64,000 nucleotides of DNA, taken from contig OW028575.1 of NCBI GenBank assembly GCA_932294295.1, positions 12,652,058-12,716,057 on the forward strand, given 5' to 3'. Of the stretch, positions 39,466-50,494 are shown piece after piece. Each line of letters opens with the position of its first letter. Position 1 is the first letter of the stretch. The notes below the pieces were generated by a model, which was given only the letters and a program-made list of their open reading frames with translations, was not told the DNA's origin and made no database searches. Made by a program: the position numbers and the translations under genes. The stretch comes from Alitta virens. Lineage: Eukaryota > Annelida > Polychaeta > Phyllodocida > Nereididae.

Positions 39466-41363
39466 ATTTGTTGTTCAACCAGCATTTTAATACCATGGTA
39501 TCAGGTAACAACTGGAACTGCAAATATTTCAATTTTCTTCACCAGTTTGAAAATTTAACTTCTGATTATATCTATGTGAATATATCAGATATGACAGACT
39601 CATGCAAACATTTCTAGTGTGTATTTACATCTCAACATTGGTCTGCCCATTCTCATACCACATTCATATTATTGGACTGACCCAACCCATGGACACCTTC
39701 TTTTGCCATTTTAACTGACTTTTTATTCAAATTTGTTTTGAAATCATTACAGTATTACCCACTTGAAGTATTGACCTGTACAGTATTAACTCTCATTTTT
39801 ATATTCATGTATGTATATGTAAACAAAACTGGAACCGACTTTATCAAGTAAATATTTAGAAATACTGGTAGATTATAGATTGTATATATAGTAGATGTAG
39901 ACACTAGACCTGTTTTTGTCATGTTGTATATTTGTTTGTTTTGTAATGTTGTATGACACATGTATCAATTCCTGATATCAGGCTTGTCAATAAAACGATA
40001 TATATATATATATTATTAAACATTTTTCATGTTATAATTACATTTGAAAGATGAAGGAAGGATGGGGGGGGGGGGGGGGTGCACCATTTCTTTGGAATGA
40101 CCCATTTAGCTCAGTGAGTCACAAATTCATTTTCAGATCATTGACCGAAACAAAACTAAAAAACTAAATGTGTGTACATGTATCTCTTATGTGTGAATTA
40201 GGTAACTTTGAATATATTTCGAGTCTTGCTACACTGATTTATAAAGAAATTAAGGAAATGTACTCATTCAGCAGTAGCCACACTCCTTAAAAAACAGTAG
40301 ACCGAGTTATTAAAGCCCTTAGGAGCTCTAAGGATAACAACTCAGAGAATGTGGAAAATTTAGGGAGGTTATATTTCAATTAAATCCAATCATTTCCTAA
40401 GTCATTTGTTTCATCTGCTACAACAAGGTTCCATTGAGCTTTCATATATTCTATCAGGCTTCTTTTATATAATTTAGGTTGTGAATATCATAAATTTCTC
40501 AGCACTACACTTTTATTTGGCCGTCATGCTCCGGTGATCTTGCTGTAATATTTGAGAAAATCGGGTCATGTGGTTTGTTAAGAAGTGAAGTAATGGTTGT
40601 ATATGTTTCAGTTATTGCATGAAAAAATCTCAACTGTCAGACATATATGAATCAGGATCAGGATACATCATAGATCGACCTGTATGTGCTTTAATACACA
40701 GTGAGTTATTTTGCAGTCACAGATTGTACAACGTTATATAAGAACCGATAAAATTGGAATAAGAAATTGGTAAAAATGTATGTCAATATATGTAAAATAA
40801 TAATTTCATGATATGTTGTCATGGTAGGTTGCTTTGGCTTCTATTGATGTATATTGGTTCAATAATCACATAAATTATCAAAATAAGATGTGCACACATA
40901 AATTAACTTAAGTATTTTCATTCATTAAATAAGTGAAAGACCAGCTGGATCCCTGCAAACTCAACATCTTTTTAATAATGGCACTCACTCATACGGGACA
41001 ATATTTGACAAAAAGGTTTCAAAACAGATTGGGTAAATGTTGAGACAACATTGTATAATATAATTTACATGGTGAAACTATGTTGATAATGTTTTGTGAT
41101 AATATGATACATGATATTGCCGCAATCATCTCTAGGGTCCACACTTTCATATTGTTACATTACGCTCAGATAATATCGTAACAACGTAAATATGTCATTA
41201 AACACACCGCTGTAAGGATTTTCACCTTATGAAATTATGTTCTACCATTACTTCCATAATGTTTTGTGATAATATGATTAATGATGTTGCGCAAGCATTT
41301 CTTAGGTCCACATACAGGAAAAATATAATGAGTAGATATGGATATGACCAGGTTTGATTCAAC

Positions 41364-41800
41364 TTCAGCCGAAAGACGGCGCTTGTCCAGTGCGTAGCAC
41401 CGGTCTTTCTGATAACTGACGCAAAGCGTCAAGGGATAACGTAAAAAATTGATCGTTGAGCGTCGCAACGCCGTTACAACGCTTGTTCAGTGCCATTTAC
41501 GCCGTTACAACGCTTGTTCAGTGCTTTTTACGAAAATAGTACCTTCTGCAGTGGGTGGAATTCCATGGTAAAGTTGTTCAATTTCATGACGTTAGTAGAG
41601 TTTAAGCCAAAAGAAATTGTCTGAACTAATTTCACAGTGAGTGGCTTCTTGGAAGAAAGAAATAAGGCGTAGTAATCGCACTACTTTGCATGCAGATGAC
41701 GCGCGGAAGCATTTCCCTCCCCAATTCTGGGGGAGCGGCAAATCGGTTATGAGAAAGGCTGGTGCTTCGCACCGGATCATAGCGCCGCCTTACGGAAGAA
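41364..41800. mobile_element. CpG-rich foldback (MITE-like) element upstream of Reeler gene 1
   Basis: Arms of about 50 bp at 41364-41416 and 41745-41800 are inverted relative to each other at roughly 80 % identity; matching blocks include AGAAAG, GGTGCT.CGCAC.GGA and AGCGCCG. Inside is a 31-bp unit repeated twice (41468-41529, containing GCCGTTACAACGCTTGTTCA) and the mini-hairpin GACGCAAAGCGTC. The segment has far more CpG than its surroundings. It ends about 320 bp before the first identified exon of Reeler gene 1. Confidence 0.55.
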
Positions 41801-42143
41801 AACAGGTTTCATTACCTAAATATTATTTGGTAACATTATGTGTGTTCATGCCACAACTAATATGTTGCAGTTCTATAGAAACAACATTGAAACATAGATC
41901 GCACACACAGCAACCCTTTTTGTGAACACTGATAATTGAATTTACCTAGTATAAATAAAATATAAGCATCTTAAAGGCATATATCAACAAGCTGATGAAG
42001 TTGATAATAATTACTGTGTAAATCATAGACATTTAAAAAAAAAAAAAAAAAATAAATCCACTTATATATCCAAAATGTCCAAAGTTGGTGCAGTCTTTTA
42101 AAATCATACTAATTGTTTCAGACAAACAGCTGGATCGTACAAG

Positions 42144-45100
42144 ATGGTATTATCCACATTATTGGTGCTACTTTGCCTTCAAATATCTGTGGGATATGAG
42201 GTAACTTATGTTTATATTGTTATTATATTCTATTGGTTATTTGTCTTATTGTTTCCTGAAACTACAGGGATCAGAGGCAAACTTACAGCAGATTTCACAG
42301 ACTTGGAAACGATACTCCAGAGGACGTCATCAGCATCATGTGAATCCAGCAGGTGACGGTGCTGCAGGTCTCCCATTGGCTGAGACACTGCCATAACCAA
42401 TCGATTCACATGACATCCTCTGGATTTTTCACGTTTCAATGAACAAAATTTGTCTTTATGAAACGATACGAAATTAAATTTACTGTAATTTTTGCTTATA
42501 ATATTATAGAGTGGACCTCCAGTTCAACATAACTCAAAACTCTGCAAAAATATGTTCCCAGAAGGACACAAGGTGGCGGCTCAGCAGGGGGAGAACCCTT
42601 TTACCTTCGAACCAAGCCAAAAATGCTTTGCATTTGGCCAGGACATCAGTAGTAAGTTTTGTCAGTGGTAGGTTAAGTTCTTAAAGTTTTGATTAGCTAT
42701 CAGTTTTGTTTGTGGTAAGTTTTGTTATTGGTAAACTTTGTCAGTGGTAAATGTTTGATAAGTTTTGTCTGAAAAGCTATGTCAGTAGTATTTTTGTGGT
42801 AAGTTATGTAAATTACATTGTATTTATTTATAAAACATATTTATACAGGGTAATAAACATTTTGAGCAACAGCTCTGTATATCAGTGGAAAGTTTAGTGG
42901 TAGTTTTGTCAGTGAAAATCTTATGGTTAGTTTGGTCACTGGTATAGGCTATGTCTATGGTATGTTTTGCCAGTATAGTCGGCTTTGTTTTCTGTAAATT
43001 AATGGTAACTTTTGTCAGTGATAAATTTGTATCAGGTGCACTCTAAAGGGGCGTCCACACTGTCACGTGTAAGACCTACGAGTGACCACATACATAAAAA
43101 ATGGGCTATACATGCTCACTCGTGGCTCTGTTAATCACATACAACTCTTTCCATAAGTGTACGTGGGGCAATCGTAGATAGCTCGGCAGACGTCCGTCAA
43201 ACGCTCGTTGGACATCCGTTTAAATGCTCGCCAAACGTCCGTCAAATGCTTGCCGAACGTCCATTGCCAAGCAATGTCTCCACCAAGCCCTGAAGAACTG
43301 CCTCAGAAGTATTTCAGTTTTGAAAGGTTCTTCAAACTCTGGTAAACCACACAGAAAGCAGCAATGCTAACCACGGTGGGTGGGTGATTAGGGCTTTACG
43401 TCCTGTATTTCTGCACCAATTGGGCTAATTAGGACAGGCAGAGACCATGGCAATGAGATGAAGGATGAAACAGCCATCCAACTTAGGCTTGACCGAATCA
43501 AACTATAGGACCCGAGACATGCGGTTGGAAGCCCAGAGCGCTACCTCTGAGCTAGGCCTCCGCCCCATGCTAACCACGGATACCATTGCTCCTGGTGGTG
43601 GTTGAAGGACCAGAACAAAGCAGCAGTTCTATTTATAGTTTTTGTCAGCTGGCTTGTAGTCAATTGGCTTAGATTACATTCAAAGCAATCAGTCTCTGTA
43701 GCTCATTGGGTGACACACTGGCCTGTAAATGCCGCAGGCACAACCTGCACGAGTTCTAATCCATGGCTTGGTTTTTTTTTTATCTTGCAGGATTCTTTTA
43801 ATATTCCTTTTTTGATTTTGAGTAATATATATATGAAAGGTATTTCAGAAACTTCAACGTCCCTTGAAATACGTATAGGGTTCTTCCCAAATACCAAATG
43901 GTGGGTCCCACATGGGACCTTGTAGAGTTATGTATTTGTGACAAACCGAAAAACCTAATTGGGTTCCATTCGGTACCTTTTTTTTGCGTGAATAAGCCAC
44001 GTCAGTAGTACAATTGTTAGTTTTTTTTTGTGATTAGGGGTGCTTGTGGTTAGTTTGTAAATGGCTTACTAATATAATAGCTTTCAGAATGGTCTTAGGA
44101 GTGAATTAACCAATTTTCTACCAAATCAGTGATAATAACTGAAAAATTATTTAAAATTAGGAAATTCAATATATAGTGAAAACCAGAAATAATCTGTCTA
44201 TTGTTATGTTTTCCTTTATATACAACTTGTATTATTGTTTATCATTGAAAGTGAAACAAATTGTTGTTTCTAACTTAAACAATGGTTGCCCTGGAAACCC
44301 CTGTATCCCACAAGGATACAGTATTTTTCGTCCCTAGTTCCAGAAAGCTTGTTGGTCCCCTATTCCTCTACTATGGTTGAAAAATGTGGTTAAAATTCTT
44401 GTTTCAGTTGAGATAAGCACTTCAAAGGATCTTATAAATGGACTTTTTATCCAAGCACGGTCAGGAACTTTTTCCACTGCGGTCAATTCATTTGGGACCT
44501 TCAGGTCAAAGAAGCAAAAAACATCCTCATATCGTTGTTTCAACAGGGACAAGGTAACACAAAAATATATACAAAATATTATGTCATATTTTATATATAA
44601 AATCATGCAAAAGAATTCTGTTTATACCACACTATACATGACAATCAGAGCATGCAAATGCAGTACTATACCATATAAGGGCACGTAACAATAACAATGG
44701 AGACCTGTAATATCCTACATGTACATTTGGAAATGTTGTGTACATTATATCACGTGTGTCATTTAATTCATGCACATGCAAGATGTAGATAGGCTGTATG
44801 AAAATTATATAATTCGAAGGGATCTTTTCACTTAACTTTTTGTCATATTAGTGTTTAATCTAATGAAATATTATCTACATTTCAGAGTGCTTTTGGTCAC
44901 AAAGGGAAGATAGGGGCCACCTCTTTAACAGTGATCTGGGAAGCTCCTGATACAGGCCTCTATACAGATGTTAGTATAGGGTGAGTGCAAAATGGCCATT
45001 ATAGTAAAATCCAAAATAAATTTGTACTGGTTTTCTGTTGTGATTTTTACATATGTCATGGAGCAGCACCAAATACATATAAATGTAACCAAAAAGTCAA

Positions 45101-45939
45101 ACCCCAACTCCCTAACCATTAAAAACTCCTCTCTGTAGAAATTAACTTTGCGTTTCCTTTGCAATTGTAATTTTTGGCCACTTTACCAATTGTTATGGAC
45201 ACGAGGAAGCAGCAGAAATTACAATGGAGAAGACATATTTCTTTCCCAGAAGTGTTTTTATTGGCTAAGATTTGAATTATTGTTAAAATTTCTGTTTTTT
45301 TTCTCCTGCTCCATGTATATCTTGAAACCTACTTTAATATCAGCCTAAATTATGTCCACTATATCCCAAGAGAAATATATGTGGTAAACAAAAAGCCTGT
45401 GAGTGAATTCCTTAAAAATATCTGGATGATTTATATTATATGGCAAATTATTTTTAAAAAATCAGTACAATACCAACATCATGAACTTCCATTGGAACTA
45501 AACCACACCCATCCCAGATAGCATTCCAAATCGTTCCAACGTTGGCGCGATGTCTGCGATGTTAATACGATGTTGTAACAACAGTGGTCTAAATGGAAAC
45601 GATGCTGGGCCGATTTGGAATGCCATCTGGGATGCAGCATAAAGAAGTTTTAACATAATCTCATGCTAACTATATACATGCATTTACAGATATATAAATA
45701 TATACATGCATTTAAAGTAATATAAAATTGTTTATTTATTGTATTTGTGATTTTTGTACTATTTCAGTGGCACAATCGCGCTTGAGAAAAAAGAATTCTG
45801 GATTAACGTCTTCACCATTATAAAATTCAATTCCAGTTGTGTTCAACAACCTTTGGGAGAAAATTCTGCAACATCGATTGGATACCATGCAGTTTCGGCA
45901 CTCATTACGGGAGTTTGTATTCTCCTACAAAATTTATGA
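42144..45939 (+). CDS. Reeler-domain protein 1, secreted, probably GPI-anchored
   Basis: Five coding exons: 42144-42200, 42510-42651, 44408-44553, 44886-44980 and 45768-45939. All have GT/AG junctions and intron phases 0, 1, 0 and 2. They give about 203 residues. Exon 1 is a 19-residue signal peptide (MVLSTLLVLLCLQISVGYE). The Reeler domain follows: CKNMFPEGHKVAAQQG, then NPFTFEPSQKC, ISTSKDLINGLFIQARSG, a short cysteine strand, LTVIWEAPDTG and KEFWINV. Four cysteines lie in the expected positions, and KFNSSC holds an N-glycosylation sequon. The C-terminus after GENSATS is hydrophobic and ends at the stop, as in a GPI-anchor signal. Reeler domains occur in reelin, FRRS1 and insect defence proteins; here the domain stands alone, with no DOMON or cytochrome b561. 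The exon begins at 42122 with a 22-base leader after a TTTCAG acceptor, so a 5' UTR exon lies upstream. Function is unknown. Confidence 0.88.
42300..42391 (+). repeat. Inverted-repeat segment in Reeler 1 intron 1, related to 46272-46352
   Basis: The segment starting GACTTGGAAACGATACTCCA is matched in inverted orientation by 46272-46352 at roughly 75 % identity (shared GACTTGGAAAC, GTGAATCCAG and CCATTGGC.GAG). The same intron also folds back on itself: CCAGAGGACGTCAT near 42316 pairs with ATGACATCCTCTGG near 42409. Confidence 0.5.
42652..43035 (+). repeat. Degenerate array of GTAAGTTTTGTCAGTGG-like units beginning at the intron 2 donor
   Basis: The 5' splice site of Reeler 1 intron 2 reads GTAAGTTTTGTCAGTGG. 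Imperfect versions (GTAAGTTTTGTTATTGG, ACTTTGTCAGTGG, AGTTTTGTCAGTG and others) recur for about 380 bp. Several retain GTAAGT. Confidence 0.55.
43184..43272. repeat. About 22-bp degenerate tandem repeat, 3-4 units
   Basis: Units based on GACGTCCGTCAAACGCTCG vary at several positions. The array is CpG-rich relative to its surroundings and lies in Reeler 1 intron 2. Confidence 0.6.
43377..43566 (-). mobile_element. tRNA-derived SINE with 13-bp target-site duplication
   Basis: The 190-bp body reads on the minus strand. Its 5' end GGGGCGGAGGCC is followed by an A box TAGCTCAGAGGTAGCGC (complement of 43538-43554) and a diverged B box AGTTTGATTCGG (43493-43504). The 3' end lies at 43377, after GACGTAAAGCCCTAATCACC. 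It is flanked by identical 13-bp ATGCTAACCACGG at 43364-43376 and 43567-43579. Pol III-type boxes plus an exact long duplication make this a clear SINE insertion. Confidence 0.88.
43692..43772 (+). mobile_element. Second tRNA-derived SINE head (diverged)
   Basis: The A-box-like GTAGCTCATTGGGTGAC (from about 43698) and B-box-like GAGTTCTAATCC (43751-43762) are spaced as in a tRNA. A T-run follows. The right end and target-site duplication were not resolved, so the boundaries are only those of the tRNA-like head. Confidence 0.5.
45511..45633. mobile_element. 123-bp MITE (CCCAGATAGC family), copy 1, in Reeler 1 intron 4
   Basis: The 23-bp ends starting ATCCCAGATAGCATTCCAAA are matched inverted at the right end with one mismatch (..GGAATGCCATCTGGGAT). 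The interior has repeated CGATGTT/AACGTTGGCGCG motifs. A second copy lies at 57035. Confidence 0.75.
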
Positions 45940-47065
45940 AAACATTAATTGTTTTAGCATTTACTATGGTTTGTGGGGTGTGCTTATATTTTATTTATAA
46001 ATGGAGTGTACATAATATGGTTATTTGTGGCAAAATAAGTTTAAATTTCAACTTATATTACTATTTTTACGCACTGTTAAATATTATGAAAACGTACAAC
46101 CAATTAAGGTTATATTATCTCGTTTGCATTTCTATGGTAACTGAAACCTGTTCTAAAACGGCTTAAAACTGATGAATGCGTTTTTGAAATAGTTTCAAGC
46201 CCATAACCCAATAATTATACCGTTGTACATCAAATGTTGAAAATATACGGTTAAAATTTACAATATAAATGTGTATGGCGGTCCTCGGCCAATGGCGTCC
46301 TGCATACTCTCCTGGATTCACATGACATCTTCAAGAGTTTAGTTTCCAAGTCTAAGGAATCTCCTGTAAGGAGAACTATTTTGCATCAGAAGTTAATAAT
46401 ATGTATGAACATTAGTACGTAACAATGCATATATACACATTGACTTATCACGCTTGCTTAATGGCATTTTTTAATTCACAGCAACGAATAATCTGTCGGG
46501 CTTTAATTTTGTTATGGTGTGAAAATACTCATATTTATGATGGTTTATATTTACAACGGTTTAACATGTGCCACCCACCAATGGGTTGGATACATTGAAG
46601 AGGTTAAAAGTTTATCATATAAGAAAAGACATCAATATATAAACAGTGTATAAAAGTTCATCACGTGCTAAAGAGCTTACATTGTGGAATGTCACCACAG
46701 ATTATATTACACATGTATGGCTAGCTACATTAAATGGGACATAGGTAAAAAAATATATAAAGGCGATTATAATAAAGTACCATTGAACATTTTCCTTGTT
46801 CCTTTTCAGATCTTATCACGACATCACCTACGATTGAAACTTTTTGAGAGGTCTGAACCCAGATAACCATCAGACCCAGATAACAATTGTATGTTTTTAC
46901 TGACATCTCCCTATCTTTCCTGTTCTAACAAATGAGGAGAGAACAATTTTGGTAACATAATTACCCCAAACCATGGATGACTTTACAAAGTTTCAATAGT
47001 CGGTGCTGTGATGATAAACGCCATAATTTCAATCACTCATTTTAAGAATATAGTGCTTGAGAGCA
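45940..47065. other. Intergenic region after Reeler gene 1
   Basis: Apart from the inverted repeat at 46272-46352 this contains only AT-rich sequence, presumably including the 3' UTR of Reeler gene 1. I see no further gene. Confidence 0.5.
46272..46352 (-). repeat. Inverted copy of the Reeler 1 intron 1 repeat
   Basis: This copy lies downstream of Reeler gene 1 in the opposite orientation to 42300-42391. The pair brackets most of the gene. Confidence 0.5.
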
Positions 47066-47216
47066 GATAATAATAATAAAAAAAAAATTTATTCAGGAAA
47101 TATGCAGTTTTAGATAAAATCTGTTATTACAAACTGGTCCTGATATGAAATATATATAAATAAAGACAATAAGTATGTACAAAAATATTATAAAAGTGAG
47201 TAAATAGTTAAAAGAA

Positions 47217-47875
47217 TTATGCAGTTAAAAGGTTGCGTAAAGCAGATTTAAAAACATTCACATCATTAATGTTCTTAACATGGGCTGGCAGATCATTCCA
47301 TAAAACAGCACCATTGTACATAAAAGATGACTTTAAATAACTGGCATTACCTGATGGCACAATTACATTCATACTCTGACTAGATCGCAATGAGTAGACA
47401 CTTTGTAAATCACAACCAAGTACAACATTATTACAGAGATAATCAGGAGCATCACCATTTATACATTTATACATCAGTAACAAAGTAAAATAATTTCTTC
47501 TTTGTCGAACATTCATCCATTTTAATGTTTTAATGATTTCAAGCCCACAAGAATTGATATAATCAAAATTGTCTGATACAATGCGGGCTGCAATTTTTGC
47601 AAACGCTGAACCTTGTCTATGTTATAATTATAAGTGAATCCCCATGAACATATACAATAGTCAATAACAGGCTGAATGGAACTTAAATATATCTGATTTA
47701 TTACATCTCTGGGGGCAACATTTCTTATCCTGGACAGTTTGTTTACACAGCAGCCCAAAGATGAACACAGCTTTGATACATAAGGATCCCACGAAATGTT
47801 GCTATCAATTTTGATACCCAAATAATCAATAATATCAACTTGTTTAAGAACATGATCATCAAGAACAACATTCAT
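47217..47875 (-). pseudogene. LINE ORF2 C-terminal region
   Basis: Two frames (47522-47875 and 47217-47516) encode the usual post-RT region of Jockey/CR1-type elements: VDIIDYLGIKIDSNISWDPY, SIQPVIDYCICSWG, then RRNYFTLLLMYKCINGDAPD and LWNDLPAHVKN, ending at a TAA at 47217. A frame change near 47520 separates them. Confidence 0.75.
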
Positions 47876-47913
47876 AATTGAATTTTGAGACTTCCGTTAT
47901 ACTGGCTTGTAAT

Positions 47914-49083
47914 TTATGTTGTACTTCGAGAGCCAATGTTTAATATAGCATTTCCAGACTTCTTGTAATTAGTAACTACTTGCTGTTGTCTATTACACAA
48001 ATAACTTGAGAACCACCTCAGCTCACAATCGCAAATACCATAATAAGACAATTTTTCCTTCATAACATCATGATTAATACAATCAAAACATTTTTTGATG
48101 ATGGATGTCTGGGTATTGTGGTTGGGATGGTAGGCAGACTGGTCAATTGAAATGTAGTAATTTATTGTTAAGTAATGCATGAGCTGTTTTTGGATCTGTC
48201 TCTCGAAGATTTTCACAATGTGACCCGAAACAGCAATAGGACGATAATTGTTCATGTCATGTTTGTGGCCTTTTCCCTTATAAAGAGGTGTGACTCTTGC
48301 GATTTTCCAATCTGGTAAAACATGAGCTTCTTGCAGAGATAGATTGAAAAGCTCAGTCAATATTGGTGCAATTTCGCCAGCAGCCAAAGAGAGTAGTTTG
48401 GCATCAAAACCAAGGATGTCTACTGCACTGTCACTTCCAAGTTGAACAAGAGCCTTAAGAACAGATGAGCAATCAATTTCAGTAAAAACAAAACTTGTCA
48501 GACACGGTGGGTTCCTCCATGGAATACTTGCAGGGACCTCATCCAGCATATTTGCCGTAGAAGTCCCAACTTTACTGAAATGATCATTGAATTTATCAGG
48601 GCTTATATCTTGTGGGGGGCTTAAGTCTTTGCTCTTATTTGTCAACCGGTTTAGAACATTCCATAGTTTCTTTGGCTTGCCCATAGTTTTTTGTAATTCA
48701 GATTTGAAGTATTTTTTCTTCTCTTCTCTAGTCTGAGCTGTGACACGATTACAAAGTTTCTTATATTCAGTCCATTGTGCCGTATCACCAGATGTGCGAG
48801 CAAGTTTATGCCTGTGATCACGAGTATACATAAGTTTTACAATGTCTGGGGTAATCCAAGGGCAAAAGCGATTCTTTAATCTCCTCTTTTTTATAGGTGC
48901 ATGCTTATTACTGAGACAGATAAATTCCGATTTGAAAGCTTCCCATTTGCTGCTCAAGCCTGTTGTCATGTTTACTTGAACCAGTTGTTGTATATCAGTT
49001 AAAAATGAATCAGGGATAAAGTTCTTGTAGTCTCTGTATGTGACAAATTTGTGTTCGTGCTTGTGAATTGTGTGACCCTTCAA
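47914..49083 (-). pseudogene. LINE ORF2 reverse transcriptase, missing catalytic segments
   Basis: The 389-codon frame contains the RT upstream region (PWITPDIVKLMYTRD, LPDWKIARVTPLYKGKG) and the NNYRPIAV...KIFERQI motif. After HNTQTSIIKK it jumps to FDCINHDVM, losing the part of motif A that carries the first catalytic aspartate. After NIGSRSTT it skips the region that should hold the YADD motif C. Both losses look like internal deletions. This copy cannot encode an active polymerase. Confidence 0.8.
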
Positions 49084-49084
49084 G

Positions 49085-49800
49085 ACTGTATGTCATGAAA
49101 TGATCACTGAAGCTTGTTTGTAGAACATCCGTCATAAAGTGTTTTTCCGGTACGTTCATCAGAATGACATCAATCAGGGTGGAGGTATTCTGTGTCACCC
49201 GTGTTGGTGAGGTAACCAACTGAGACAACCTGAAAGCAGACTCAAGAAATGAGTATATGCTATTACGTGTGTTTCTCTTCAAAAAGTCACAATTCAAATC
49301 ACCAAGAAAAATCATATCATCATAGTTCAAGTTCAGCTCCTCAATGCAGTCCAATAGGGCATCCATGTAGGCTGTGGTAACATTTGGAGGCCTATATAAA
49401 CTACCAATGACGAGAGGAGTTTTATGATTTATCACAATAAACACAGCTTCAATGTCGGATTGTCGATGGCATGACACCACTTTGAATTTTATGCCATTTC
49501 TGATATACATGAGGACTCCTCCACCATGTCTATTCTGTCCTTGCGCACTACACAAAACCCAGGAACATGGATTTCTGAATCTTGTATTGTATCATCTAAC
49601 CATGATTCACAAATGCATAATATATCAACATCAGTGATTGAAAGTAAGACTGAGATTTCCTCAAACTTTGGCAGTAAACTGCGGACATTTATTGAGGCAA
49701 TAGATAGTCCATTGTTTTTGTTCCTATGGATTTTATCATGGAGTGTTTTGTACAATGGATGCTGGGTAAATCCGGTGCTATCAGTTAAAACATGATCCAT
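49085..49800 (-). pseudogene. LINE ORF2 N-terminus: apurinic/apyrimidinic endonuclease domain
   Basis: Landmarks in order are SIASINVRSLLPKFEE, DILCICESWLDD, GGGVLMYIRNG, SLYRPPN, FLGDLNCD and SDHFMTY. These match the endonuclease/exonuclease/phosphatase fold of APE-type LINEs, including the GDLNCD and SDH motifs. The domain lies in two overlapping frames joined near 49520-49550 and breaks again near 49080, so at least two frameshifts are present. Confidence 0.8.
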
Positions 49801-49896
49801 TCCATCAGTGTTATCATTAAAACCAGCCGTCTCAGCATCACAGGAGGTAAGATCACTGATGATGCTTGTGGCGGCACAATCATCATGGCCATGCCT

Positions 49897-50494
49897 CTAA
49901 TCAGATGAATATGTGCAAAACTTGCTCTTATGTCCAAAATCACCGCAGGTATAACATCTTATTGGTGAAGAAAATCTGCAATTTTTTGCAACATGGTTGC
50001 TCTCATAGCAGTTCCAGCACCTCGAGGATGTTGACTGCTGATGGGTGTCATTTCTTCTTTCGGTGGAATGATTCCGACGCCTTTGTACAACTTGCCATGG
50101 TTGAGAATTTTTGTCAGAAGGATTTTCATTCGTGGCAGTGTCATTGTTTCTCTCATTTCTTCTTGTGCTATTTGTCTTGCACACATTTCTGCTTGTCTTT
50201 GATTTGACCGGAATTTTGAGATTTGCACAAAGTTTGTTTGTACCCTTTGCAGACAAATGGGGTCCATCAGCAAAAAAGATAACCATCATTGGGTGTTCCG
50301 TCATGCAGTTTAAAAGTTTCATCTTGGTTTATAAATTGGGCCCCCTTTTCAGTTGCAATGGCATTCAGATTAGCATTAATAATCTCAATATGTTCTTGAG
50401 CAACTGCGTCATCACTCCTAGGTGGAATGCTGGATATTGTAACATTTGCGGGATAATGATGTATCTCAGCTTGTCACCTTATATGGCTATTCCT
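49897..50494 (-). pseudogene. LINE ORF1 remnant: SGNH-hydrolase esterase end and CCHC zinc knuckles
   Basis: Reading on the minus strand from 50494, one frame encodes VTISSIPPRSDD, then IINANLNAIATEKGAQFIN and LHDGTPNDGYLF, followed by a stop. The next frame continues with ADGPHLSAKGTNKL, the DxxH block of SGNH/GDSL esterases. A one-base change in a T run explains the break. Downstream come a basic linker and two CCHC knuckles (CWNCYESNHVAKNC and CYTCGDFGHKSKFC). In CR1-type LINEs such an ORF1 binds RNA. The N-terminal catalytic GDS block is missing because the copy is 5' truncated. Confidence 0.75.

Larger units (their letters stand above)
36970..41363. other. Intergenic region between the SBSPON promoter and the Reeler cluster
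   Basis: No gene could be supported here. Contents are the TCAAGGTCA tandem at 37046, a 30-bp tandem duplication at about 39402-39465, a (TA)n tract near 40000, a run of 16 G at 40064-40079, and a diverged duplication of about 55 bp (41087-41147 and 41259-41314, core ATGTTTTGTGATAATATGAT). Confidence 0.5.
47066..50494 (-). mobile_element. CR1-like non-LTR retrotransposon (LINE), 5'-truncated and inactive
   Basis: On the minus strand, from 5' to 3', it contains an ORF1 remnant (SGNH esterase end plus CCHC knuckles, 49897-50494), an ORF2 apurinic endonuclease (49085-49800), a reverse transcriptase fragment (47914-49083) and the ORF2 C-terminus (47217-47875). A short 3' UTR ends in a TTATTATTAT-like tail, not poly(A). 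An esterase-containing ORF1 and a non-poly(A) tail fit the CR1/L2 group. Frameshifts and missing catalytic segments show it is dead. Its 5' edge abuts the foldback element at 50495. Confidence 0.85.

Noticed and set aside
42208..42396. ORF reading through the Reeler 1 exon 1 donor into intron 1
   Set aside because: The exon 1 donor and exon 2 acceptor give an in-frame Reeler protein; the read-through sequence belongs to an inverted repeat.
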